A stretch of 64,000 nt of DNA from positions 62,001 to 126,000 of the forward strand of contig JANPYM010000019.1 in assembly GCA_025890175.1 (NCBI GenBank), read 5' to 3'. A program made the position numbers and the translations under genes. Of this stretch, positions 1 to 11,261 are shown in pieces (the stretch's first letter is position 1; the number at the start of each line of letters is the position of its first letter). Origin of the DNA: Ciborinia camelliae (taxonomy: Eukaryota > Ascomycota > Leotiomycetes > Helotiales > Sclerotiniaceae). Under the pieces are notes generated by a model. That model was not told where the DNA came from. It made no database searches and worked only from the letters and a program-made list of their open reading frames with translations.

Positions 1-41
1 ATAACGCTGACGTTTGGAACATTGGGAAGTTGTTATGCTGA

Positions 42-150
42 TGGATGAATATGCCCGATATTTACGCCAACTGGTCTCGCACCATCCCGAACTTTCACTT
101 CCATTACCTGACCACCACCCCTGAGCAAGTGACAAGGAACTACATGGCTC
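42..150 (+). pseudogene. Exon fragment of App1-like phosphatidate phosphatase (DUF2183)
   Basis: The plus frame reads WMNMPDIYANWSRTIPNFHF followed by HYLTTTPEQVTRNYM. This is the stretch typical of fungal App1/DUF2183 (LNS2-like, HAD-fold) phosphatidate phosphatases just after the DIDDT-type catalytic motif. App1 dephosphorylates phosphatidic acid at actin patches. Only about 36 residues survive. After NYM the sequence no longer resembles the family, and the start lies at the window edge, so the real extent to the left is unknown. The frame is undamaged inside the fragment, which suggests a fairly recent copy. It is one of many such pieces in the first 20 kb. Confidence 0.6.
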
Positions 151-1639
151 ATGATTGTCATACTGATGATCGTAGGATTGAGTTTCGATTCTATCGTTGC
201 ATCTGAAAGTTGCTATTCACAGTGAGAATACACTCATCAAAAACTTTGACTGCCAGAACCAAACTCGAAATAGAATAGGGTTTCAGCCAGGATTCAGCAA
301 ATCGGCTTCATCAGCTGCGGTCTTCATATTCAGAAAAGCGTGGTAGTTGGTATATCGTTGTCGAGTTATGGGCCGGTGTTTTACGTCAGGGTGAACCTCG
401 ACCTTGACAATACCTATCAATATCGCCGCCTAGCCATATATTTATGTAGGTAACTAATGGATCACTATCGAAGTACATGATGCAGAATAGTTGTCACTCA
501 CTACTGTAGTGCTGGAGATGAAGCGCAGCGAAAAGAATTAACGGATGCTAAGGTAGCTTTCAGGTGGGCAGGCATTGCAAGGACTTTCTTTCTTTCTTTC
601 TAATCAAGGTTTTCGATAGATGTATAGGTATCTATCTACCAATTAGGTATACGCAATTATCAACACAATGGGGGTACCTAGATAGACTCTAGGTGTATTT
701 TAGCTATACACACTTGTCAGAACTTTGAAGGCTCAGGTCACTGCAGAATATACTTTGATAGAAGCTAGTGCGTCTAGGACCTTCCTAGTTGATAACTGCC
801 ATGTTAGGTTATATCATCGTCTCCTTCCCTGGTAGGTTTTGATGACCTAATAAATCGCAGTTATCGACTACCTAACTACTACATTGCTAGCAGTTGCATC
901 GTATTTATAGCTTCAATATACATTTTCGACATCGCGATCCACGACTATCTAAATACTCTACCTAGATGATTACTGTAATATTCCAAAACTCCTGTTTTTT
1001 TATATTCTGCACGATGATGAAAATCCAATGGGTGATTTTCCAGGATACGGGCAGATGATGTCCTTCCCGTCCGGCATACTGACGGCATAACAGAGAATTT
1101 CTAACATAGTAGTCTGGGTCAGAGCATTAAGACACTGAAGGTATCTCCATATTTAAACAGATAATTTGGAAAAGAAAGAAGTGTTAGCTACAAAATTAAT
1201 CAAGAACCCAAATGAAACACCACATCAATCCTCACCATCCTTGTACACAATGTTTGGTTAATGGCAACTACATTACTACGCCTCCCATAACCAAAGCATG
1301 CTGCTTGAGAGATGATTTAACCAGGCGCTCCAACTACGGGGCCAACATATGGGACGACAAACATATCAGAAGTTTAATCCAAATCGTTGCATTTGCGCCC
1401 GTATCAACCGCTGCAACAGTTGGAAATAGCGCCCTTGTATGGAATGCGAGCTTATACGTTTTCTGTGCTACCTCTCGAGCTAAGTGGCAGGCTTGCATGA
1501 CCGAGAATGGGAATGAGAGTACCGGGCACGGCAATACTCTTTCGCGAGGTGGAAAGGAAGTTTCGTCGGATGAAGCGATCAATCGTGTTCGATATTTGAG
1601 TTCGGAAAGGATCGAGAAGGCTCGGGAGCCAACGAATAG
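151..1639. other. No gene supported; intergenic, AT-leaning
   Basis: Open frames here lack codon texture and splice signals. A short CTTT microsatellite lies at about 582-600, with diffuse CTAGGT-like repeats around 620-800. The longest frame (1212-1667, plus) has no recognisable motif and overlaps the more convincing F-box piece on the minus strand. Confidence 0.5.
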
Positions 1640-1767
1640 CTTCGGCATGCGAGGCCAAGGCAGATAATCGTAGCTTTATCGTTTTGAGAGTGTAGGATGT
1701 CGATGATGATGGCGGCGATTTCGGGTGGAAAACCTTGAAATCTCGATGGGTAGAGGTTCTTCTTCAA
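1640..1767 (-). pseudogene. N-terminal fragment of an F-box-like protein
   Basis: The minus frame from ATG at 1767 reads FQGFPPEIAAIIIDIL and then a DKATIICLGLACRS-type stretch. This follows the F-box pattern of a proline after the first hydrophobics, alternating helix leucines, and CxxLxxxCR at the end. F-box proteins recruit substrates to SCF ubiquitin ligases through Skp1. After about 45 residues the frame runs into unrelated sequence (SYSLAPEPSRSF) and no body domain follows, so this is a truncated copy or a first exon whose remainder is missing. Assignment is by motif only. Confidence 0.4.
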
Positions 1768-2756
1768 TAACTATACTAGGCACTGGCTCCGGGTTAATAT
1801 CGGCATAGATAGCGCTCCTCGCGACGTTGCAGTCGGTTTTTGAAGGGTCGTCCTAAATATGCGTGGGCGATTTCACAGAAGACAGGTCCGCCGATGACAT
1901 GGAAATGACATGGCGAGGTATCTCTACGCTACGCGCTACCATATTGTTTTCCGTCCCTGCCAACCCTTGTGCACAGACAAATGACGACTATAAAAGTCCG
2001 ATATCTCTTGGCGCAACATACGTGCACCTTCTAATGCGAGCGAGTCTATCCTTAGCATAGCGACCATCTAATTTTGATTGGATGGCGGTGCTTTTGGTGA
2101 TCATTTCTGGGGTGACGTATAGTAGCTCGACATAGATATCACATTCCCGGTACCGCATTCCCAATAACCATTCCCCAACCATTCCCCAACCACACAAACA
2201 AGACAATAAAAAAGCCCCCCAGGAAATCAAGGAAGTCAAAAAAAAAACTAAGAAGAAAATATCCTCGAGTAGGAAACCGAACCACTTCTCGAAGATATAA
2301 ACGAGTCTGAAACGGATTCGACTCTATCCGGGGGACAAATACGATACCGTTCCGGTTATCAGCGTCACATATATGGCGATGAAACTTGCAGCATGCGTAG
2401 GAGGCGACGAATTCTGAATGTTCCCCTGGGAAGCTCCAGTCTTGACCTTGATCAAGCCTCGCAATAGGATCTCAATTTGAGCACACACAGTCCCAGGAAG
2501 ATGTCGACACCCATGAGGTTTCCCGTAAAACCTGTGTCTCATCGTTATATTTTGGCCCATTCATTCAAGTTTGCGACAACACCCAAGATTTCCCTCCACA
2601 TTGCATTGCCTTACTTCCATAAGCAAGCAAGCAAGGAAGTAGAATGGAGTTGTACACAATAACCGAAACTAGGTAGTTACAAATGTTGATATTAAAATAG
2701 TTCTACATACACTAGCTCGATACATAATAATAACAAGAAAATGTTACGAAACTTCA
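1768..2756. other. No gene supported
   Basis: Both strands have only short frames without domain motifs. A run of A residues (about 2238-2247) and the ACCATTCCCCAACC duplication near 2168-2193 are the only visible structures. Confidence 0.45.
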
Positions 2757-2907
2757 GTGCCCATCCCAGTCGCTCTCGCAAGGGATGAGGAAGCGGCCGG
2801 TATTGAAAGCCAAGCGACGAAATTCCCCCCGCCAGCTTATAGACTGTGGAGGGAGTCGCCAACCAACCAACCAGTATATTCCCATCGCAGCCGCCTTGAC
2901 CGGCGTA
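2757..2907 (+). pseudogene. Exon fragment of an unidentified fungal protein
   Basis: The plus frame reads VPIPVALARDEEAAGIESQ, ATKFPPPAYRLWRESPTNQPV and then RSRLDRRRI without a stop. The PPPAYxLWRxS pattern occurs in many fungal proteins of unknown function that have a following conserved DP..hyW stretch, which is absent here. There is no start codon in a good context and no partner exon in reach. I interpret it as another truncated exon copy. Function unknown. Confidence 0.3.
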
Positions 2908-3015
2908 GAATAAAAAAAAAGTTGCGATGATATAATATACTTATTTCGAAATACTAGAAATCAAAACTTTTGCATTTTGTAACATTGCTGTGCCCGTTTG
3001 TTCGATAAGGAGATA

Positions 3016-3591
3016 TGGTCCACCCCGTTCGTCAATTCGTCCCATTAGCTAATCGGACCACCCCATTGGTTAATAGAAACCCCTTACCCGAACAAGACAT
3101 CCGATTAATTAATTAGCTTTATTATTTAAAAATCGATTTTTGAATTATTATTTTTTATATTTTTTAATTAATTATTCAAATATTTTATTAATTAATAAAC
3201 ATTTGATTAATTAATAAATATTTTATTGATTAATAAAATATTTTTGTATCAATTAATTGAAAAATACAAAGGGTAATGTTACCCCTTTATATGACCCCCT
3301 TTTTTAGTAATTAGATTAGTTAGATTAGTAATCCCTATTATTAAGGGATTAATCAGCAAAAGCTATTATCATAGCTTTTGCCACTTAACTAATTCTACAT
3401 CTTTCACATTATAACAATCATAACAGGTAATAAGCGAAAAGTAATAGGCAAGGATATTTTCAAAAATCGATTTTTAAATAATATATAAAGCTGATTAATT
3501 AATCGGGCATCCCGTTCGGGTAAAAGATTCTTATTAACTAATGGGGTGGTCCCATTAATTAATAGGCCGAATTGACGAACGGGGTGGACCA
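3016..3591. mobile_element. MITE-like element with about 130-bp terminal inverted repeats
   Basis: The ends are TGGTCCACCCCGTTCGTCAA and its exact complement at the right; the terminal 24 bases match perfectly. Imperfect complementarity continues inward for about 130 bases, including the CCCGAACxxGATxxCCGATTAATTAAT block and AAAAATCGATTTTT. The flanks are GATA on both sides (3012-3015 and 3592-3595), consistent with a 4-bp target duplication. The core (about 3150-3480) is strongly AT-rich and has no coding capacity, so the element is non-autonomous. The superfamily is unclear: a 4-bp duplication does not fit hAT (8 bp) or mariner (TA). Confidence 0.8.
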
Positions 3592-3650
3592 GATAGATTC
3601 CTGGCTTTAATCTTTTTTGTTAAATGCTGATGAGCAATGCATCACAGATT

Positions 3651-3775
3651 GTCCGCTCTCAGTGCTGGAAACATCGAGAGCAGAAACCTCTGGAACGTAT
3701 TGATCCTTACGTTCTCTCTCCTCTTCTTGGAGCTTGAAGGAGATACCACGGACTGGACCACCCTGTTGCGCAGCC
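3651..3775 (-). pseudogene. Fragment of ribosomal protein eS17 gene
   Basis: The minus frame reads [19 protein letters not shown] then [18 protein letters not shown]. This is the highly conserved C-terminal half of eukaryotic ribosomal protein S17 (eS17), a small-subunit protein. The N-terminal half and the C-terminal tail are missing. The fragment begins abruptly after a TAGGCTGCGCAAC stretch that resembles the terminal repeat of the hAT-like MITE at 51625-51989. It must be a non-functional copy because the essential gene needs about 130-140 codons. The intact frame implies recent copying. Confidence 0.8.
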
Positions 3776-4182
3776 TAGCTATCAGCCGTCCGGTACTCGT
3801 GCCGCTTGTGACCAGAAAGTACAAAAAGGGGGATACTGAATAAACCTAAAGATTATTATTTAGTAGAGGTCTTTAACAAAATTTTATCTTGAGTAGTATT
3901 TACTTCTTGAATCTATGAATTCATCTTCGAAAGATAATGTTGAAGCCCGAGTTGACACAAAAAGATACACTAGAATGATATGCGAAAATGCTTGGTCACT
4001 AGAGTGAGGAGATGGAGAGAACTGGCGAGTGACCCATATCCAAGGCTAGAAAGTCGGGTTCCGACAAACAAACATCACCTCACATGCCGTTAACGAATTG
4101 AAGAAATCCAAGAATTTTTTCCTCACATGCGAATCTCATCACATCTTGCCGCAGAGCCGCACAATATCTGTATGATAATATG
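3776..4182. other. No gene supported
   Basis: There are no frames of note between the eS17 fragment and the tRNA-like gene. Confidence 0.4.
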
Positions 4183-4289
4183 TCCGGCATGGTGTAGTGG
4201 CTAGCATTTCCGCCTTTCATGAGAGCATTCGATTCATTGAATGTTCAACAAGGTCGCGGGAGACCGGGGTTCAATTCCCATTCCAAGTA
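4183..4289 (+). tRNA. tRNA-Glu (TTC) with intron; acceptor stem degenerate, probable pseudogene or SINE head
   Basis: Exon 1 (4183-4219) starts TCCGGCATGGTGTAGTGGCT and ends CCGCCTTTCA. The anticodon TTC lies in a seven-base loop closed by a good TCCGC/GCGGG stem. A 35-nt insert (4220-4254) sits directly after position 37, the canonical eukaryotic intron site. Exon 2 (4255-4289) has the variable loop, the T-loop TTCAATT and the B-box GGTTCAATTCC. A- and B-box promoters are therefore present. The 3' half decays, however: the last T-stem pairs mismatch and only about three of seven acceptor pairs form. The gene is therefore probably inactive, or is the tRNA-derived head of a SINE. Confidence 0.6.
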
Positions 4290-5120
4290 GAGATATAAAC
4301 ACTATAAATCAAGCCACCAATACCCATTATCCAGTAAATTTTTTGGATTCAAATAGCCTAGACATATTTTATTTATTTCCAGCAGGGTAGCTAGATTGGA
4401 TGAGCCCCGCAGTAATATCAGTGGAACAGTGACAAGTAAGTTCACAGAAGAGAAGATGAGAATATTATTGAGTGAGTTGAGTGGTGAGATGATGCAAAGA
4501 TGGCAAAGATGCACAGTTGCGGTGCCGAATGAAAGAGGTAGGGTAGAGTAGGGTAGAATGGCGGTTAGGTAGGTCGACGTCTAACAGGGTGTTCAAAAAG
4601 AGGTGTCGAGTCTGTTTTTTTGATCGACGGAGGCAGCAGCAGCAAAAACAGGATCTGAAGCTAAGAGGTTTATGAATCCGTCTAGTTTGCGACTTGTTGA
4701 AGGGCTTGCAAAGTCTCCTGGATATCCCGAGACCCATCGAGCCTTCGCAGGAGATTCATCCTCGCAAAACAACTCACAGTCGGCTGGAAGCGCATCGTTT
4801 GCATCAGGACCATGTTCTGTTGTGATCCGATGTTTACCATTGAATAAAGAAAAGAAGTGAGGAACAGGGAGAGAACAGGAAGATAGCAGACGAAGGAGAC
4901 GGGGGAGATGCGGGAGATGGACGAAGCATGAAAAGAAATGTGAATGGTTACAGTCATTTGTGCGGTCACTTGACCAATTGAATTTCCGACTTTGAATTTG
5001 CGACTGCGACTGTGCGCACAGGCCTTTCAGCACTGCTGCGGTAGTGTGTAATTTAGCGGGTGGTCCCCATCAGAGGAGCTGCCCCTACGAGTCCATGGTA
5101 CTAGCGGTATGTGCTATCAT
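4290..5120. other. No gene identified; one possible minus-strand exon fragment
   Basis: A minus frame around 4600-4860 (FFSLFNGKHRITTEHGPD... SPAKARWVSGYPGDFAS) has protein-like composition, but I recognise no family and see no consistent exon structure. Otherwise nothing is supported. Confidence 0.3.
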
Positions 5121-5205
5121 TTTGAGATCCAACAAGCAAAAGCCGCGCTTCCAGATGTCAAATTGTACATACCAGTCAAACACTATGGAGAATCCGACAT
5201 CAAAA
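5121..5205 (+). pseudogene. Fragment of an aromatic prenyltransferase (DMATS-like) gene
   Basis: The plus frame reads FEIQQAKAALPDVKLYIPVK and then HYGESDIKI. The pattern LPD.KxYIPVxHYGxxD is characteristic of the dimethylallyl-tryptophan-synthase family, which prenylates aromatic substrates in fungal secondary metabolism. Only about 28 of the usual 400-450 residues are present. The right edge runs straight into an AT-rich tract (5206-5300) and the left edge is GTATGT, which looks like a former splice donor. It is a non-functional relic. Confidence 0.5.
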
Positions 5206-6413
5206 TAATAAAATTTTATATTATATTTATTAATATTTTTTTTTATTTAATCTTATTAATATAGATAAACTTAATATTTATTATAAAAATATTAAAAATA
5301 TGCTTGGGCTCTCTACGATGGTTTGAAGCGGGAGGGGAAGCTGTGAACACCTAGTATCATGTTATATGATGGGATGATTTGGGGATACCATGGGATTAGC
5401 ATTGTTGGCGTTCTTGATTAGGAGGGGATGGGGAGGAGACAGTGGAAAATGTAGCTCTGAGGACGAGGGTTCTGGTTCTACTACAACTATATCAAACGAA
5501 GGAGGCGGAGAGGATGCCAAACGTGTGCGAACCAGATCCCCGGTCATAGAAGCACTATGTGTAAGTTGTGCGAGCCTTCTCCCCGTAATATCTGTGATTA
5601 CCAACCTTCCAGTACCAAAGATTTCCCCGTGCCAAGATCCCTCCATTCTCCATCCTCCATCCTCCACATTTCCAATTGCTTCCAAAAGTCCCTCTAGAAC
5701 GGAGTTGTGAGTGGAGGGGCGATGTTTCATCGATGGCTTATTGTGGGCTGGAAGAGAAAGGTTTGGCATTTCCAAACAAGTAAACAGGCTATGGTGAGAA
5801 GATATCTCAAAAAATAAATGGTGGAAATTTTGCATTTGTGTGATAAGCTATGTTTATATAAATGGCTATTTAATCGCAATTTCTCTGGGATGATCTGAGT
5901 TTTCTATCTGAGTACACCTACACATGGATTCCATGAATCATATATGCCCCATGACCTGGGAAGATATGGGCGGTGTAATTAATATCCGTCTTTTATACAC
6001 TTGCAAGCCAGATATTGTTGACGGGTAATGGTGCCACGATTGACCGACTCAATGAAATCTTTTGTTGGAAGCTGCTGAAGGGATCACACAGGGTTTTGTA
6101 TGATACGATGACTTGCACGTCATCGTATCGAGGCAAAGTTACAATTCTTGGTTCTTGGAAAGACGCCACGGTGGCGAGTTGAGCATATTGATCTCGGTGG
6201 GTGGCTTGAACTTGAGCGGTGATGCATCGAGGTATTCTTTGATATTTCTTCCGCCTGGAACTTACCCCCTTTTTATGTTTTTACTTCCCATCACCAACTT
6301 GGCGTTTGATGTGGTTCCATTTGTCGACGCGAAAGAATTCCTATCTCCAGTACCATTCGACAATCTATTGAAACCAACTGAAGGCCCCGTGGACACAAAT
6401 CAACTTCGTTAGA
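5206..6413. other. AT tract then sequence without a supported gene
   Basis: 5206-5300 is A/T-rich. A 157-codon minus frame (5362-5835) and an opposing plus frame (5390-5710) overlap; neither shows domains or convincing splice sites. A palindrome, CGATGACTTGCACGTCATCG, lies at about 6105-6126. Confidence 0.35.
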
Positions 6414-6712
6414 ATCCTGCCCTCGTGGCGTTGCAGCATCTGCCTCGCTCCTCTCTGAACTTGGAACAGGGGGTTCCGAGCTTTGGATTCTGCTTCGTCC
6501 AGATGTCTGTCCAGCGGAGTTGCCATCTTCACTCCCCATATCCTGGTGGTCATCCAATGAATCTGCGTAGCGCTTGCGATTCTTTGGATCGAATCTAGTA
6601 TTCTCATCTTCATCTTCATCCTGGGTAGAATCTGAGCGCTCAATGTGGACCTCACCTAAGCGTTTGCTCTTGGTCTCAGAAAATACGGTAGTTTCTACGG
6701 ACGGACGGGCTG
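6414..6712 (-). pseudogene. Acidic exon fragment, unidentified
   Basis: After a minus-strand acceptor-like TTTTAG (6713-6718) the frame reads ARPSVETTVFSETKSKRLG, EVHIERSDSTQDEDEDENTR and FDPKNRKRYADSLDD, then a Ser/Gln-rich stretch. Charged clusters and a plausible 3' splice site indicate a genuine internal exon of some nuclear-type protein. I do not recognise the family. The frame continues to about 6300, but its texture changes after PRGQDSNEVD, so the 3' boundary is uncertain. Confidence 0.35.
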
Positions 6713-7594
6713 CTAAAAGGAGCAGAAAAGGGCTTTTCTATGGTTCGGACTCTAAAGATTGGTCTACGTATTCTTCGTATCTTCTTTTGAATAAATGTAT
6801 GGCGTGTCATGACCTTAGTTTTTCTTGTACAGCTAGCAATTACCCATATGTCCAGTATAGACTTTTATAGACTTCTGATGAATGACGTTTTGTTTTTGAG
6901 AGGTGGGGATTGGGGATTTGGGGTTTGGGGGTTTTGGATATGTGGGAAAATGGGTGAATGGATACATGGATGTAGATGGGAGTTTCTTTTTTATCATTCA
7001 CATCAGTTCCTGTTACATATAATCGAACAATGGAATACGTCGCTTCATACTTCATTCAAATTATAATATGTGTTGAGGGGCAGGGCGGGAAAAGAGGGGG
7101 GCGGGGAACACTTCGACTCTATCATCTGATGATTCTGATTCTCTCGATACTAATTACTTCTGGGAATTATATAGGGCAAGCTCTACGTTCGTGGAGACTC
7201 CAAGATCTTCCGTTTCCAAAATGGTAAATCCGAGTCCTTGTTCTTGCGTTGTCACGGAAGAATAGAAAGTAGCGAATCCAGAAGACTAGGAGGGGAAGCA
7301 CGTGCGTATTTAAGTATTGCACAGCGTCAAAACTGATGTATCGATGAAACGATTATGCGGTACAAACCTTTACCCTACCGTACCACGTCCCACCACACTC
7401 TGAGAGTAGCTTCACTTCCCCCTCCACCATCTCGTATCCATCTCACACGAGAAAAACATGGCGTCCGATGCCAGATCTCGACCCGTCGACTCAATATAAC
7501 GAAATCCCAAAATAAAACGCCTCCTCCACCCATTGAAGAAATTCGTGCAAAAGTTTTATAAACCAAGCAAAGCGTATCGTGACCCCATTTTCCG
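6713..7594. other. No gene supported; GT-rich and purine tracts
   Basis: A G/T-rich stretch (about 6900-6960) is followed by GGGGCAGGGCGGG around 7078-7110. A short minus frame at about 7150-7270 has protein-like texture but no motif. Confidence 0.35.
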
Positions 7595-7759
7595 CTACTC
7601 AACGCCATCTTTGTACACCAGAAGTGATTTTGGAATGGAGCCTATGCACACAAGGACCTTCCGTTGCTCGGGCACCTCATCTTCACCATCGGAATTCGAA
7701 TCTGAAGAACAAGCTGATGATTTGCGTTTTAGATTGTTGGGATGATTTGAATTTGACAT
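7595..7759 (-). pseudogene. Short N-terminal coding fragment, unidentified
   Basis: ATG at 7759 opens MSNSNHPNNLKRKSSACSSD, then NSDGEDEVPEQRKVLVCIGS and IPKSLLVYKDGVE, followed by a stop at 7595 (54 codons). A basic NLS-like LKRK and a Ser/Asp cluster resemble the N-terminus of a nuclear protein. No homologous family is recognised. It may be a true micro-gene or, more probably given the surroundings, a first exon cut off from its gene. Confidence 0.3.
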
Positions 7760-10290
7760 AGACTGGCGGGTTGTTACAACTTCCATGACCCATCCGCATC
7801 CTTTCAGCTTGAGGAACCCTCTATCTTGTCCTCTGGATCCAGATTCTGCGCCCCCTCTACTAGGCCCACGACATTGTATCGTTTCGAGAAAAATGTGTTC
7901 CAAAATTTGGTAGGTTGAGTTGTTTATAGAATATTTCAAAAGCATCATATATATTCAAACCCCAAATATACAGTAAGAAATCCTCGTGCGTTCGCACCAA
8001 ATAATCGATTAGACTTCGAAGTTTAGACACAAGTGTCAGTGCCTCCTCCCTCCCTCCATGCAATCCAACATCTTTTCATCTTCGACTGCATAGTGCCAGT
8101 GGCATATAAAAAGTGTGTAAAGAGTGAGAATCAGAATTTCAATGCGAATATGGAGGTGCTCCACTTGTTGATATTCCAAGTCTAGGTGCTTCGTTGTGTA
8201 GCCAGAGAATGGAGCATTTAAGTTCATCCCACACCCCAATATGTATATCATTTTCTCGTCTCTGTGGATCTCCTCTGCTGTACATTAGTAATGTGCATCA
8301 ACTCAAGATTGGGCTTTCAGATGGATGTGGGTTTTGGTCACAATGTTTTGGTAGGTACCTAGGTATGTATGTTGAGTGTTTTTGAGGGGTTACGCTGGAT
8401 GGATAGAGAATAGAAGAGTGAAAGGGATAAATACAAAAATGGAACGATACGGAGAGGAACATGCATGCATACGAGTTCTCATTGGAGAGTCCACGGGTAT
8501 GTCAATCGAAGCGCGTTATAAGTTTTATATTATATGATGGGATTATACATTCCATAATTGATGAGCAAGCACTGTATTTTAGCCGAAACTTCTGCGTATA
8601 TAGGAAAACAACATCAAGAAGCACAATGCGGGTCTGAAAACTGTCGTGGCCCTCGGTGGTTGGACCTTCAATGACAATGGTACCGCCACACAGCCCGTTT
8701 TTAGCAACATGGTTAGCACATCTACCAGAGGTCTTATTGGGCCCTGGTGATATTGAGGTCAAGGTAGAAGCATGGTTTTTTTATAGTATCCGGACCTCGT
8801 CGGAGGTTCTTGACTTTGACCTATGCCTTTCAATGTTTCGCGCGGCGCGACAGAGGGTCCCAAAAGTATTATCTGACTATTTTAAGTTGTGCTCATGCTC
8901 CTCGACCTTGGTGGTCTGCCCAATCTGCAGACCCTGAAACTCCTTCCTGGAGATATTTACTTCGACCATACCCTGCATTTTCCACACAAGTACCTCTCTT
9001 TACCTCTCTGCCAGCACATCTTCAGTTCTCTCTTCGGTCCCTACGATTCCTCCTATCGATTCTAGTTCTCCGTCTGCAGCTCCTCCATCAGTGACGGCCT
9101 CCGCGGTCCCAGACTTACTTCGATGTTTATTAAGCCTCGTCACTGGGCTGTTGCATTTCCATTGACAGCGACGCTGCTCTGTGTTTCTTCCACAGATACC
9201 TTTTCGACGCAACATACGAGATGCATATCCCTCGTTTGGATTGGGACCGCAAGACGGAATCGAAGCACAGCAGCTTGAGATACGATGTTGTCTGACAGAA
9301 GCAGGACTAGATTCGCCAAGATTTCAAGTGGGCAGACTTTCGGAGCTCTGCTCTTGCCCGTGTAATCAAAGCAGTGCCAATCCCTGTTCCCCTGGCAGAT
9401 GGCATGACACCAATGCAGGGTTAAGAGTTTTTGATATTCGAATCAATCAATGTGCAATTGATCACCACGCTTCCAAATGATGTCATGCACAGCCACAGCT
9501 GATGATATATTGTGGCTAAAGATGGCCAGCTGAGGACAGCTTTGCCTGAGCAGCACAGGTTACGAATTATGGACAATCATGAGTAATGGGGTGGGGTGGG
9601 CTGGATCTGTTTGTACAAAATAGGATTATTACCGAGGAATGGTGATTTTAATTGTAGCATATGCTACACGCGCATGCTGTGCATGCAGCGCTTGCGCTAG
9701 CCCAAGCAGCATTCTATAAGTAGCTTAGCTTGCAGATAATGAATACAACAGCTTTACTACATTACAATAACATGCTGTTCGCAAGTGAGATGACTTGTTC
9801 CGCAATATTCATGACCACACAGCCAGGGTTCTTTCTTCAACACCCTCGATTACACCCTCGACTTCATGATATCGAATATGATTCGATGGAGGCATTGATA
9901 TTTATTTCTGGGGTTTTTCTGGGGAGAGAGGGCAGAGGGAGGGAGTTCGAGATACTTATGTGGGGCCCTTGGGATAGTCTGAAAGCACGTATAGAACCCG
10001 ATGTGCTTGCTGTAACTCGAAGTGAGTCAGATCCTGACCCAAATGCCGATTTGTTGTTCCAATCTGCCTGAGTAATCTTTGCCCTTCTCTTCGGAGCCTC
10101 TTGATGAATACCCCATTGTTTGAAGAAAGTCATCACCGACTAGTACATTTCCAAAGACTCCCTAACATCGATATTCATTTCCCAGACGAGAATGCAGAAT
10201 CTCGATCACTATCAGCCCGATAATTCTGACACCCGCCTTCAGATAGAATAACGGGGGTATTTACGATGACTGAAATGGCCGACGATTCTT
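7760..10290. other. No intact gene; possible small coding remnants
   Basis: A plus frame at about 9196-9294 (RYLFDATYEMHIPRLDWDRK... SLRYDVV, stop) and another at about 9960-10071 (PWDSLKARIEPDVLAVTRSE) have protein-like composition, and may be further exon scraps. GCGCATGC/GCATGC palindromic clusters lie at about 9665-9700. Nothing here can be named. Confidence 0.3.
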
Positions 10291-10857
10291 TTAGAGCTCA
10301 GCTTCCTGCAACATCGAACGGAGGTTTTGGGGATACATCTCCCATTGGTTTTGCGCTTGATAGTCCCAAGCTTCTAAGGGAATCTTTAGGCTCGAATAGT
10401 TCACGAACTTTGTACATCCGAGCGGTACCTTGCGATGATTCTTGACCCGGTGGCCCTGCCTCAGCAGGGCACTTCTCCACGGTGTACTATGACAAGGCAT
10501 TAAGAAGGCCACGAATGGTTGCATCTCCCGTGCATCATTTGGATCCCAATTTGGGTTTTGAGAAGTGCCCATAGAAAAGTTGAGGTATAAAGGGATAGAT
10601 GTTAGTATTACTTTTACTTTAATCGAATTCCCTCCATTCCGAGTCACAAAGTTGCCGACGTAGAAAGCTCTGATGGCCTTTGTTTTGTACCTTTGGGCGA
10701 TTCTTCGTATGAACCATGTCTTGAAAAAGGGTGCTGCTGCTACACTAGACATGAAGGGGTTGTTACTACCGCCTGACATTTGCCCATTTGATTGTGGCAT
10801 TTCCACAGCTTGAGGAGCTTGGTGTTGAATTGGCTCTAGATGAATCGGTCCAAAACT
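10291..10857 (-). pseudogene. Coding fragment with NPF motif, unidentified
   Basis: The minus frame is open from 10857: SFGPIHLEPIQHQAPQAVEM, PQSNGQMSGGSNNPFMSS, then APFFKTWFIRRIAQRYKTKA and on to the stop at 10291. A Gln/Ser-rich stretch ending in NPF recalls the tails of endocytic adaptors (epsin/ENTH type; NPF binds EH domains), but no ENTH domain is present. The part after NPF is arginine-rich and may come from another source. The fragment ends within a few bases of the next, oppositely oriented fragment (10853), a direct junction between two unrelated coding pieces. Confidence 0.3.
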
Positions 10858-11173
10858 CTACATCTTGTGGTCTCTTTTTGATGCGAAAGTGTACGATGCA
10901 ATGGGACTTGAACCAGATATCATATTAATACAAAACTATATGGACGACACCAGCGTATGTTCTCTAATTCCCATGCTCACAGTGCTTGCTTGACACTAAT
11001 TTAAGGTTTCCATACAGAAGGGCTCATTGACCAGTTACATGTTTTCTGTGTGTCCTCCAAGGGATACCAGAAACTCGCTGGGCGCTAAGATCAGTTATTA
11101 TGCGGATCTACTCCGTAGACCATTGTACGATAAAATATCCCTTATAGAAAGACTCAAGATTGGGTGCCTTTGA
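10853..11173 (+). pseudogene. Two-exon fragment, unidentified protein
   Basis: Exon piece 1 (10853-10954) reads KLYILWSLFDAKVYDAMGLE then PDIILIQNYMDDTS. A 51-nt intron follows (10955-11005; GTATGT...CACTAAT...AAG). Exon 2 (11006-11173) reads VSIQKGSLTSYMFSVCPPRD, TRNSLGAKISYYADLLRRPL, then a stop. The phase-0 junction and undamaged frames show this was copied from a real gene with its intron, so it derives from genomic DNA rather than mRNA. No start codon lies upstream. Family unknown. Confidence 0.45.
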
Positions 11174-11261
11174 AGTACGATACTGTTGGATAAATCACGT
11201 GCCTACGGCGCTAGCATGCGCGGCGTATTTTGTAGCCGCGCTGCTGGAGCAGAACCGCGAG

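Noticed and set aside
1212..1667. 151-codon plus-strand frame
   Set aside because: No domain and irregular composition; the antisense F-box-like frame is the better reading of its 3' part.
4465..5033. Overlapping minus frames as one gene
   Set aside because: Three phases are all partly open; no splice or domain evidence to choose one.
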